From Takakia lepidozioides (Eukaryota; Streptophyta; Takakiopsida; Takakiales; Takakiaceae): DNA of 64,000 bases. A program made the position numbers and the translations under genes. Position 1 is the stretch's first letter. Each line of letters starts with the position of its first letter. The notes under the pieces were generated by a model. That model made no database searches and had not been told where the DNA came from. It worked only from the letters and a program-made list of their open reading frames with translations. This document shows, one piece after another, positions 54,081 through 64,000 of the stretch. Where the stretch lies: positions 38,483,053 to 38,547,052 of the forward strand of contig CM060732.1 in NCBI GenBank assembly GCA_030704615.1, read 5' to 3'.

Positions 54081-54279
54081 ACCAGACCCACCAGTCCTAG
54101 CCTCGGCAACGTACTGCTTGCACATTCAAGCTCAGCAGACTCGGGTGCACAGTGCATGGAAAAATTGACACCATTGTGTCCATTGAGTTTAGTGACAACA
54201 TTACAAAACATGCCAGCACCCACAGTACACAAAAGTGCTCATCACCACTGGAATAGTAAGCGAAAAGACTCGCATTTTT

Positions 54280-55240
54280 TATTTCGGTACATAGACTTCA
54301 CAGGACAAGTACATCATACTCATGAGAGCAGTCTCTCTACATTGTCCAACCCCCGCACAATATACTGGGCACACTGCATTCGCTGCCCAAGTGCAAACTT
54401 GAAAGTAAACCAGTCCTTCGTGAAAGGTGTTCCTCTCTCTGGCTTTGCAGTCTTGGAGACATTTCCTTTGACTTTTACCCACTCATAAAACACTTGAATG
54501 AATAACATGACGTAGAAGCCATACTCCCAGCTGAATGGTTGCTGGGGTACATCAGGCATGGAACTGAAATGCTTGGACAATCTCATGCCACTCCGGTGAG
54601 TCCATCGAGTACCCTAAGCACTCAGCATGAAGCTTCCGAATCCACCCTAGAACAAAAGGACAACCATGCGAGTCCTTGATAGAGTTCAGGTGAGTGTAAC
54701 AGCCCTTGCGGAGGTCGATGATACAAACACTCCAGTGCCCCCTGCAATGGTATCAAACAACATGGCGTCATTGCACAATCATGATGGGGCAGACTCAGCA
54801 GACTGACACTCAGCATACCGACCACTCAACAGACTCAGCACTCAGCAGACTCAATCTTCAAACCCAGTCCACTTCACAAATATAGAGGTCAACTTAATCG
54901 CTTGGAGTCAATACGACACTGTGAAACCAGACTATGACTCAGGAGACAGTCTCAGCAGACTCGGAAGAGTTCTTATTCGTCCCCAATTGGCACCAAAATG
55001 AAATCGCACTCTTTCAAGTCCTTGCCCAGTCGTTCAGTGCTGAGGCAACCTTTCAAGACCTCCAGAAGGCTTTCACATTGCCCCACCCCCAATGACTTCA
55101 ACACCGTCCACGTCGACGTTGGAAAAACAGCAATAGTGTTGGTGAACGCAACCTCAACCGACTTCTCATAGAATCGACACCACAGCTCCAGGAGTCTATC
55201 TGTGCACTCTTCAGGAGCGCCTTTATGTCATCTGGCGACA
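54280..55240 (-). pseudogene. Ulp1-type cysteine protease (transposon-borne), inactive
   Basis: Minus strand. An upstream exon (about 55215-55000) reads LLELWCRFYEKSVEVAFTN and KECDFILVPIG. After an intron filled with AGACTC words, an exon from about 54747 begins GHWSVCIIDLRKGCYTHLNS with HAECLGYSMDSPEWHEIV. After a one-base shift it reads PQQPFSWEYGFYVMLFIQVF. Ulp1 proteases use His, Asp and Cys (patterns HW, Y.DS and DCGV). Here His is kept, but Asp is Asn (LNS) and Cys is Tyr (EYGF). Both changes are explained by single G-to-A changes. Such domains are common in plant DNA transposons. Confidence 0.6.
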
Positions 55241-56079
55241 GTCCGCATTCAAACCGTAGTGTAGTGTGAGTGCAGGGGGTAAAAATTCAAGTTTTTGTTT
55301 GGCATCAGGTTTCGGCACTACTACAAAGGGAGTGCCCTTCGTGCTAATGAAGGGGAGGAATTGTCCATAACTTGAGGTAATTCCATGGAAAGACTATGAT
55401 ATTGATCTGCCAAAAACAAAATATGGCTAAGTAATGACATGCGCCTTTTCATCCCTAGGATGAATGATTTTCATCCATGATGTTGAACCCTAGAAGCAGG
55501 ATGTGAAATTCGAAGGGGAAGAGTGCGTGTATCTTTTCGCAGCTGCTGCAGTGGTGTTGGCAGCACAAGATATCTGAGAAAGTTCCACCTACGCAAAGGG
55601 TATCAGCTTGCTTTTAAGAGAAATGTTAAGAGCTCCTGCTTGGCTTTCTGTGCAAGAAGAAGCGGTGCCGCCTTCTTCGTAAGCAATGATCAAACCAGAG
55701 GGATCAGGTTTGTGATAAGGGCGGTGCACCACTGCTGTCGCATTGTCTTGATGAGCACATTAATGAGGAGATGGAGCGGCTCAGCAGGTGTTGGGGGATG
55801 AGAAATGCAGGCTGGTGTGTATAGCGCCTCAGGTTGTCTGTGATCAAATCTTGTAGCTGCTATCTGTTTTTGAGCTTTAGGACCAGATCACTTTGTAAGG
55901 GAATCAGCTTGCCTTAAAGAGCGACGTTAAGGGATCTGGCTTGGCATTCTGTGCAAGAGGAAGCGGTGCCGCCTTCTGGTGTGTATGGCGCTTAAGCTAC
56001 CTATAATTAAGTTTTGTATCTGCTCTCTGTCTTAAAGGCTGTAGGACCAGATCACTTCATAGGGAAGAAATGCACATGT
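55241..56079. other. two similar blocks, no clear gene
   Basis: 55590-55680 and 55895-55980 share GTATCAGCTTGCTTTTAAGAG-like and GCAAGAAGAAGCGGTGCCGCC-like words (the second reads GAATCAGCTTGCCTTAAAGAG), so a unit of about 300 bases is duplicated. Plus-strand frames across it show no motif. Confidence 0.45.
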
Positions 56080-56920
56080 AGAAGGATAGGGTAGAGGTTG
56101 GCAGACACAAGGATGTGCCAGCAGCTGAAGCAGAGCCGTCATGCCTTGATGAGGACTGGAATCACGATAAGAAGAGACGTCGGAAATGGCTGACGAGGGA
56201 GAGGACAAGGTGCTTTCGTGACAGGCAGACCCGCCGCTTCAATGAGTATAAGACAGATAAGTTTGAAGAGTGGCTTTCTCTTTTTTTTGGGTGACTTAGA
56301 AATCGCTTTGTGAAGTTTGGACTGTCTCTTGTATGTAGTAAGAGACACTGACATGTGAGGAAGAAAAAGAGCTTTGGAAATGGAATGAAGACACTGGACT
56401 TCAAACCAGGATGGACTGGAGATGGATGCACCTGCTGTTACATTGTAGAGTAGGAAAAATGAATGGAAACAGGTTGATTCGTTGCTGGGACAGAATGGTT
56501 GTGTTGTTGTATTCTTGTTTCTTGTTTCAGCGTCATGAGCTTGTACAAACAATCTAGCCTGGGATGTTGACACATTGCAGTCAATGTGGAACTAGCTTAG
56601 TAGGTAGAGGAAACCAGTGAGAGTTAGATAGAACTGTTTGGAAACAACAAGAAGGGATGATGTGGATGGGGCACAAAAACCAACATCTGTTTGGGTTTGG
56701 ATCTGATTCTCAGGGTGCTCTCAGCATGTGAACCACTGAGGTTCACAGTTGATGGGAAAAAGAGAGCTGTCAGGGTGTGTAAATTGAGACCTGTAGAAGG
56801 GTTGAGAGCTGTCTTGGGCAAATGGCTACACCTGGGAAAAGTAGAGTGTGAAGCATCTGTCATTGGCAAGAGAGGGACTGATAAAAGGGCTGATTATATC
56901 TTGTGTGACCAAGGTTGATT
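56080..56920 (+). other. possible coding fragments, unrecognised
   Basis: Plus-strand stretches KDVPAAEAEPSCLDEDWNHD then KKRRRKWLTRERTRCFRD with NEYKTDKFEEWLSL (56110-56290) look like a basic exon. LDLILRVLSACEPLRF with VGKWLHLGK-type residues (56691-56915) may be another. Stops separate them and no family is recognised. Confidence 0.25.
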
Positions 56921-57886
56921 TCAATGCTGGGTGCACTGGATGCTTGGCTGAATGCGCATTGCATTGCATCATAGACATGCTACAGTGGAAAGAGTGAGGA
57001 ACCTACTCACCCTGAAGGAAAGAGAAAGGGAGAGAGAAAAGGACATAAGGGAGAGAGCTGACCAGCAAGAGGGGATGGAGAGGAATGGATGATTGGGGCG
57101 GTAAGATAAAGAAAGCATGAACCCATGAAGGGCCAAACTGGTGGGCCTGCAACTCATGGCAGATCTGAGTTGCCTCCTTCCAAATCGTGATCTTATTACA
57201 AAGGGGATTCCACTTGTTGCTGACCAAGGAGCTGCCACAAGGGCAGTGGTCATCACTGACGTAGGGCTGGTTGCATCACTGAAGACAGCATGGTAACAGG
57301 GCTGGTGCAGTGTACCAGGGAGAGGATGTTGGTAGAAGTAGAAACCACGGTTAAAACAATACAGACTCCCCATCCATGTCTTCTCTTCCGCTGCGGCGTG
57401 GATGAGGATTGTGTGAACTCTGATCATGAAGGACCTGAGGGAAACCCACACCGAGTGACGAGGGTTGGATCACCTGAGAGGACAGCTCCTTTCCTTCCCT
57501 CCAATTGACTTGGGGAGGAGCACAACTACACTTGCACAGAAGGGGATTCACGCCCCTTCTTTTCACACTACAGTGGGTCCCCTTCAAAAAACATCAGCAT
57601 GGAATTACCCGCCTTGACGTGCAGAGCATGTGCTTTGCCAACCGAGCGAGCACCCATCCTGCACAGAGCAGACCATCCTTCGGGAAGCCTCATGTACTGA
57701 ACAGACTGACGTCAACATGGTACCCAAACACTCTACAGCTGAACAGTTCATCAGACTGACAAGACTAACCACAAAGACAATGATGAAACCACAGCAGACT
57801 GACCAGCGAGTAGACTGACCACAACAGAGCGCAAAGCACTTAACGACAAAGACAGACGAGGAGACTGAGCACAGTACTCACCTGTG
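56921..57886. other. no clear gene; right part rich in AGACTGAC words
   Basis: Purine-rich near 57000-57060. From about 57640 the words CAGACTGAC, CAGACTGACCA and AGACTGAC recur. No supported gene. Confidence 0.35.
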
Positions 57887-60800
57887 CTACTCCAGGAAAC
57901 GACCCACATCTTTGTCCATGTCCAAGGCAGCTTGCGGTTCTTGTTCATAAAGACGCCGGACTTTTCTTCGCCGGTCTCTTGGTACTTGGACCCTCCTCGC
58001 CTCCTCAGCATGGTCCACGACAATCCGCTTCTTGGCTTTGCCTCTCCCCTGGGAAGCAGGGACAGCTGTAGGCGGGCTGGATAGAGCAGACAAACGCAGC
58101 GCTGCCGCCCTACTTTGCAACAGAGACTGGTCAGCAGGTTTGTTTACACTTGTTGGACCTGTCTTTGCAGCTTCATGGGTCGCATGCATAGAAATGACCC
58201 GCGCATCGGGGGGCGTGCTCACCCCCACACCTTTCTTGGTTGTCGATCCACGTTGCAGCATGGGCGGCGGAAGATGCCATGTCCTTAGAAGTAGACAGTC
58301 TGCCGACGGAGGGACGAACATCCTGTGAGGATACCGAGCAAAATGACGAATTAGCCCAATTTCACAATGTGCTAAAACATAAACAACAGTGCTGAAAGAG
58401 GAAATGGCACAACCTGCCCAAGGGGTGAGGGAACAGACTCCATGTAATCCAGCGCTATACCAGACGGTGTCTGCGCAGCATGTGGTTCCTTGTCAGTATG
58501 CCTGTCAGCATGTTTAGTCTGTTGCTCAATGTGGGCAGTCTTCGGTGCCGGTTCTTCGTCAGTCCTTTCGTCTGTGAACTGTGCAGTCTGTTGGCAACTC
58601 TGCGGTTCAGTCTCTTCCTCAATGTGGGCAGGTTGGTCGTCAGTCCTTCCCTCTGTGAAGTGTGAAGTATGCTGGTTAGGCCGTGCAGTCTGAACTGTGC
58701 AGTCAGAGCTGAGCTGTGCAGTCTGCCGCTCCGAGCCATCCTGGTCAGTCCTTCCATCTGTGATCTGTGCAGTCTGCTGGTAAGTCTGCGGTTCAGTCTG
58801 CTCATCAATGAAGACAATATGCTGCCCCGCCACATGTTGCTCGGCAGTCCTTCCATGTGTCGACTATTCAGTGTGCTGGTAAGTCTGGTGGACAGCCGGC
58901 TGGGTGTTCGGATCTCCATGGACTTGGGAAACATCAAGAACATGTATGGAAGACCTACCGGCAATTGCTTCCTCAAACTCTTATGTAAGATCTATGATAC
59001 GGTTTTACGTTCCCAAATTGAGTTCCATCATCACGTAAGACTCATCTATGGCTTTCGCCACTGAGCGCACGAAAACGGGACTAAGCTGGAAGGTCATAGA
59101 ACGCAAGCCACGGGGAGCTGGATAAAAATGTTTTACCGGTGACCTGATGACGTCGTCAGTGAATGTGCCTGGGGGAAAAGTGGACTCGGTCAAAACACTC
59201 ATACTGGCAGATCCAAAAACATGTTGTTGGGAACTCAGAAGAAATTCGTCCACAGGGTCCCGGTGAGGCCAGTGCATCCGAGTCTGTTGCACAATCCAGG
59301 GAACAGACTGGCTGTTAGTCTCTTGGATAGTCTGCTCGGCCATCTGCTGAGTGGATTCGCCAGTGTGCTGCACAGTCTGTTGAGGGGCAATCTGCTGGCT
59401 GGATTCGACGGTCTACTGCACGGTCTGCTGCGCCGTCTGCTGAGGGGCAGTCTGGTGGCCATGTTCGCTGGTCTGCTGCACAGTCGGCTGAAGGGCAGTC
59501 TGTTGGCGGTCTGTTCTCCGATCTGCTGCAAAGTCTGCAAAGTTCGCTGCCCGCTCAGTACTGTTTGCACAATACTGAGTATGTGTGTGCGGGTAGTCTG
59601 CTGGGAGTGATCCGGCCTATTATCCGGGACGGTCTGGTGCACATGCTCGGTCTCCAGCACTTGGGCAGTCTGCCCACATGTCGTGAGGAATATGTTGTTG
59701 GACATTCTTGTGGCCAGTCTGCTGGACAGTCTCCTCCTTGTAAAGCCAGGACAAGGTCCCTTGCACCTCTGGCAAAAGAATCGAAAGCAGCACTGGCTTG
59801 TCTCCCAGATCAACTCGCCCTGCAACACATGTTTATGCAAATGTGAACTTCAAAAAAAGTTGGCAAAAGAAATTGAGCTGAAACACGAAAGTTGCCTATA
59901 ACATTTTACCTTCCAAGAGATTTCCGACGAGGCCAATGTCCTTGATTTGCCGGCACAGGCATGCTCCATCGAGATGAGCAATGGCGCCGATGCGGTCTTC
60001 AGTTGGGATCCCACACCACAGGACTTTGAAGACATTGGGATTTCAAAAACAATGTCAAATACTGTTCGCTCCATCACCAATGCAAACCGGTGCAATGCGT
60101 CATCCACCACAAACTTCTGTGAATGGTCTGTTCCATGGAGTAAGTCCATCCTCAAACTATGCAGATCCTTCATCAACTTGTTGTATGAGCGAAAATTGCC
60201 AAATTGCATCCATTTGTGTTGTAGGAATGAAGCTGTCATGTGCTCAAAGTCCTCCTCAGTCAATCCGAACAAGTGCTTTCTTCGCACCCCAAAGATTGGA
60301 TGTGCCATAGGCATATGTCTGAGGTCTTCAGGTCGTGGGTCATCCATGAGAATCAGCTGCACAAGTAGAGGCGGCGCATTTTGGACGCTTGTGGCTTCAA
60401 TGGCAACAACAGAGGCGGCTTCCAGAACATGGTTGGCTTCCTCAATAGAAAACTCCATGGAATAATGAAATGGTACAAATGACCACCGGCTGTCCGCAAC
60501 AATCCAGTGGAGCTCATTATGCCAATCCAAATGGGGATTAATTTCTCCCACCCTAAGCCGGGGAAGTGTGAGGTTTTCAGCTCCCTGTCGAATTACCGGT
60601 GATGGCGATCGCCAAACTGCAAAAAACGCCGTGCTATGTGAGAGAAAGGCAGTCTGCTGGTCCGCAGTCTGTTGGATGACAGGACTTCCCATTGGCATGG
60701 GCAGCATGATGGGCTCCTGGAGAGGAGTCTGCAGGATGACAGGCTGTTCGTTGGGAGTCTGCTCCGTTGGAGTCTGCTGGATGACAGGCTGCTGAACGGG

Positions 60801-61150
60801 AGTCTGCTGGATGACAGACTGCTGAACGAGAGTCTACTGGATGACGGCCTGCTGAATGAGAGTCTGCTGGATGGCACACTCGGCTGTCCCAGACGCATTC
60901 CCCCCCGACGCTTCTGAATATGTAATGCTGCTATAGCAGGCAGATGACCCAAAATACTTCAATAATATGTACTCTCGCACGCGGTCCACTTCCGCACGCA
61001 CTGTAGTCGCTTGTAAAGGAGCATCATTGCTAGGTATCCGCCAAGCCTGAATGGCCCTACGAATATAAACATGTTCATCGAACTTGGACGTCAGGAACAT
61101 GGACGTGGACTCTATATTCACCTCATGCAGCGGTCTGGACTCACAGACCA
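57887..61150 (-). CDS. Gln/Thr-repeat protein, multi-exon, function unknown
   Basis: Several long minus-strand frames follow one another. At 60707-59850 (285 residues) motifs include LRVGEINPHLDWHNELHW, SFVPFHYSMEFSIEEANHVL and KFVVDDALHRFALVMERTVF. At 59373-59005 the frame includes VLTESTFPPGTFTDDVIRSP. At 58833-58372 repeats of the type QQTAQFTDERTDEEP occur, and at 58321-57887 a basic end RRKVRRLYEQEPQAALDMDK. Borders look like introns, but I could not fix each one. The Gln-Gln-Thr runs come from AGTC-family repeat words read in frame (CAG CAG ACT). It may belong with the Ulp1-like gene to its left as one transposon gene. A host gene invaded by the repeat is the alternative. Confidence 0.4.
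58460..58890. repeat. CAGTCTG/GTCAGTCC word cluster in coding sequence
   Basis: GTGCAGTCTG, GGTCAGTCCTTCC, TCTGTGA and GGTTCAGTCT recur with a loose period of about 60-75 bases. On the minus strand they encode repeated QQTAQ and ERTDEE-like units. Confidence 0.6.
59270..59730. repeat. AGTCTGCTG word cluster
   Basis: CAGTCTGCTG, GGTCTGCTGC and GGGCAGTCTG variants occur about every 25-30 bases from 59330 to 59530. They are phased so that one strand reads in units of LLHGLLRRLL type and the other in QQT units. Confidence 0.6.
60650..60880. repeat. 30-base tandem repeat GAGTCTGCTGGATGACAGGC type
   Basis: Five to seven imperfect units of about 30 bases: GAGTCTGCTGGATGACAG, then GCTGCTGAACG. A period divisible by three keeps all frames open, giving ten-residue repeats on both strands (CHPADSRSA on one, SLLDDRLLN on the other). 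Confidence 0.75.
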
Positions 61151-61460
61151 ACAGACTGACAGATGTAACGTGCGTACGTAGGGTGGAGGCAACTAGTAGA
61201 TTGTACCAGTGGACTGGACCAACGGACTGACAGACGTAACGTGCGTACGTAGGGTGGAGTCAACTAGTAGATTGTACCAGTGGACTGGACCAACGGACTG
61301 ACAACGGACTCAGTAAGTAATGCAGCGATATAAAACAGACTACCTGACGAGCGGAGTGAGCCAGCGGACTGAGGAGAGAACGCAGCGGACTGATCAGACT
61401 GAATAGGCAACGTGACCCCGATGATGGACTCAAACAGCACAGAGAACAGACTGGGCGGTC
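61151..61460. repeat. 71-base tandem duplication and AGACTGA words
   Basis: ACGTGCGTACGTAGGGTGGA, ACTAGTAGATTGTACCAGTG and GGACTGGACCAACGGACTG occur at about 61168 and again 71 bases later. Further AGACTGA words continue to 61460. Confidence 0.7.
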
Positions 61461-63009
61461 AGACTGACCATTACCTCGTCTACTTCATCATCGTCATCTT
61501 CATCTTCAAAGCTGTTTAACCAGTTCTGTTCCGTATGTCGGATAAATGTGCGTAGTAGACCTGACTGGGTAACTCTATAGAAATAACGGAAGAAGTCTGG
61601 ATCCCCAATTGGTGGTCACTCTGGTGGGAAAAGCCAAGTCAACGAGGCGCAATGTGGGCCAGGGTAGACTGGCCCTTCAGTGCTCTGTTGAGTTTTGGTT
61701 TTGACCCTAAACCTTGGCATGGGTCGCGATATTTGTGTGAGTTTGCTGTCGAGTCTTGTCAGACAAGTCCAATGGCCACTGAACTTGTCACCCCTTCCAG
61801 GCCTTCGAAGTCATCATTCCGGATAATGATTTGCCCGCCCTTAGTCAGATTTACTTCAGTATCAGTACTGATGGGGTGGGTCTGCCGCCCAGGACGGGGG
61901 TTTCAGTCTGTTGCCTGGATTTTGCCCTGCCTCGCGAGCAACCTTGCAGCCTTCTCATTTTTTTGCCTTTTTTTTTTTGGGCCCATCACTCAGTTTACGT
62001 TTTCTGGCAGCGTTCTGGCGGTTCCCTGCACTTGCAACTCCTCCATTGACGGGCCCCCAATGGACTCCATACCGTTCGCCACTTCGTTAATTTCCAAAGT
62101 TGCGGGGGTCAAGCCTGATCGCGCAAGCGCATTGTGGCCTCTTTGACAATCGACATTTCCTTCAGTATCGGCCAAGGCTTGAAATCCCCGTGGAAATCAA
62201 TTGCAACAGTCTCCTTGCAACCCATGTCAACACAATGTTGATTTAGTTGGATTTTTGTCCTTGATAACCTCTTCACAGAAGTACATAAGAACTTGTCCTT
62301 CTGTCAATTCGAATTTTTGGCTTCCGGGCGCGGAGGTCTACAAATGCTTCCACTATTTTATGATCAAACTTGTCTGGTGAGTACCATTACCTTCGCTCCT
62401 TCTTCAGTCTGGTTTGGTGCACAAAATCCACCCAGTCCGCTCCACCGTTTTCACAAGCATCCTCCATCACTGCAGAATGAAACGGGGTGCAAGGACATGA
62501 GCGACAGATAGAAGTCCTATGAAAAGACTCACCCTAAGCAAGAAGAGGACACAGAATGGATGGAACACCGTACAACTGAGAACCTCACAGAGCCGATGAA
62601 CTTCGGTTGTTACGAAGGTGAGCGTTTTTGCGACGCTTCGTGGCTCACCACGACTCTCCACACATGGGGAAAACGCCGTCTTTCGTTACGGTGAATGGAA
62701 ATGCAAAGAGGAAAACAAAACAGTGCGAAGAAACAGGCGCGAAGATAATGGAGTCGACCGCACAGGGAACATGAGAAGAAAGTAGAAGTAGAAGGGGGAA
62801 AACGGGCATGGCACTGCAACGTGGCGCGATTTCATAGGCGCCAACAATCCGCCGTCATCGCAATTGAATACGTCCACTGAACGAACGCATCAAGTACTAA
62901 ATCATCCACGGTCCTCTCCCGTGCAGTAGACTCATTCCCATCGGGCCGAGAGTCCACGGACCACCAGTCCAGCGGACTATTCGCTTTCTGAGGCGAAGCG
63001 GCTTCAATT
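61461..63009. other. no supported gene; possible minus-strand exons
   Basis: The minus strand shows plausible but unrecognised stretches: MGCKETVAIDFHGDFKPWPI (about 62230-62170) and LTKGGQIIIRNDDFEGLEG (about 61845-61790). Stops interrupt them and splice borders are not clear. The plus-strand frame at 61652-62146 has no motif and is probably its shadow. Confidence 0.25.
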
Positions 63010-63560
63010 GGAGGCACTTCCCTGCCAGCGACACACTGAAAAGAGACTGGCAGCAAACAGACTGACAAAGTATCAGACGAACAGACTGATATCCATCGGG
63101 GAACGATTGTCGAGTATACTTCCAGTTCAGCAGACTGGTTTGCAAAGAAGCGGGTGGAATGAAGACAAAAGAGAGTAAGGGGAGAACAGGAAAGTCGAAC
63201 AACCCATTGCGAACATGATTGCGGCACATAGACTGATGCATGCACAGTCCAACAGACTGATATCCATAGAGGAGAATGTCCAGCAGACGGACGTTTCGCC
63301 AGACTGGCGGGAGAACAAGCCAAAAGACTGACCGGAGGGGAAAATAAGAAGTCAAACAGACTTAGTGCAACAGACTTCCGACACAACAGACTGACAAATT
63401 CACAAGTGCGACAGACTGATATCCCAACAGACGGACTTCCAGCAGACCGCCTCCAAACGGAACTGTTATGCACGCGATAAGGGGAATATCCGGAGCACTT
63501 ACGGGCCAGCGGATCCACTGTGAACAGACTCGCGACACAATGGACCTCAAACATCCACGC
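63010..63560. repeat. CAGACTGATATCC word cluster
   Basis: CAGACTGATATCC occurs at about 63081, 63255 and 63413. AACAGACT, CAGCAGAC and CCAACAGAC variants are frequent. The 240-residue minus-strand frame here is built from these words (repeated ISVC units) and is not called as a gene. Confidence 0.7.
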
Positions 63561-64000
63561 GCATTTGCAGAATGTGGAATTGTCTCAGTCTGGTCCGTCT
63601 CCTGGCAAATGCGAACAATCTGTACGATTCTGCACCTACTCCCGTCGTGGCTCAGACATCTGCATTCAGCAGGTGCGTGTGGATGTTTGAGGACCTAGGA
63701 CTGGATGTGTTCCGTGACGACTCGAATTGTTTTTTGTGGTGCCATCCATTATATAATACCATGTGGATCCATCACAAGCTGGGTTTCTTCAGATTCACCT
63801 TTTTTTTTCCACAATTATGCATGACGGATGCAAGCCGCTATACTTGGTCATATAAACAGTCCCATCGTCCGATACGAAATCTGCAATACACGCCCCCATG
63901 TGCATACGCTTCCGCCATTTCGCGCCATGTTACCCAGGGGTTCTTTAACGAACTAAACTGTGAAGGCTCTCATGAGGGATGCAGTACGAAGGGGCTAAAC
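63561..64000. other. no gene seen
   Basis: The right edge holds only short frames without motifs. Confidence 0.35.

Noticed and set aside
55317-55345. CACTACTACAAAGGGAGTGC as a CACTA-type left end
   Set aside because: No matching right end or target duplication was found within reach.
57003-57227. minus-strand frame resembling a retroelement C-terminus
   Set aside because: Only a vague composition match; no diagnostic residues.
61652-62146. 164-residue plus-strand frame
   Set aside because: No motif. The opposite strand shows more protein-like stretches, so this is probably a shadow.
62832-63554. 240-residue minus-strand frame
   Set aside because: Made of repeated CAGACTGATATCC words (repeated ISVC units), with no motif and no splice context.

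Overview
The window looks like repeat-rich nuclear DNA of a land plant, probably a seed-free lineage (bryophyte, lycophyte or fern). The evidence is spliceosomal introns of plant type, an ABCC4/ABCC14-like transporter gene, degenerate PPR fragments with YAKCG-type motifs, CACTA, MULE and LINE elements of plant type, and a TTTAGGG plant telomere motif. The species cannot be named from this sequence.

Left part (1-11.5 kb). An unrecognised minus-strand reading frame runs off the left edge. It is followed by PPR-derived debris, a small TRAF-type zinc-finger gene with one in-frame stop (3.7-4.9 kb), a decayed LINE on the minus strand (6.5-8 kb) and LINE 3' ends (5.8 and 10.5 kb). Middle-left (11.5-27.4 kb). 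A 13-exon ABCC transporter gene (11.5-19.7 kb) can be spliced into one 1332-residue frame, but two compensating indels put NBD1 Walker A out of frame. Its last intron, last exon and 3' flank are duplicated at 25.8-27.3 kb. Between the two copies lie a short telomeric repeat, a heat-shock-like promoter motif set and a broken HET-domain gene of fungal type.

Right part (28-53.6 kb). This is a nest of transposons. A gene joining an FCP1-like domain to a SWIM/MULE-type transposase was hit by a CACTA element with target duplication AAT. The two halves of that gene now lie 21 kb apart on opposite strands, which implies an inversion or a misjoin. The CACTA transposase gene (Tnp2) lies between them and is itself split by a 9.3 kb element with GTGAGCC-type inverted repeats. 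That element in turn carries a complete non-autonomous CACTA element (38954-43852, target duplication ATA) loaded with PPR fragments, plus an array of GGTACC-centred palindromes.

Far right (53.6-64 kb). A decayed Ulp1-protease gene and a Gln/Thr-repeat gene lie on the minus strand, in a region dominated by a dispersed AGTC/GACT-type word (AGTCTGCTGG, CAGACTGA and variants) that fills introns and some coding sequence.

Apart from the ABCC gene, and possibly the left-edge frame and the Gln/Thr-repeat gene, every recognisable gene is fragmentary or broken. All exon borders were read by eye.
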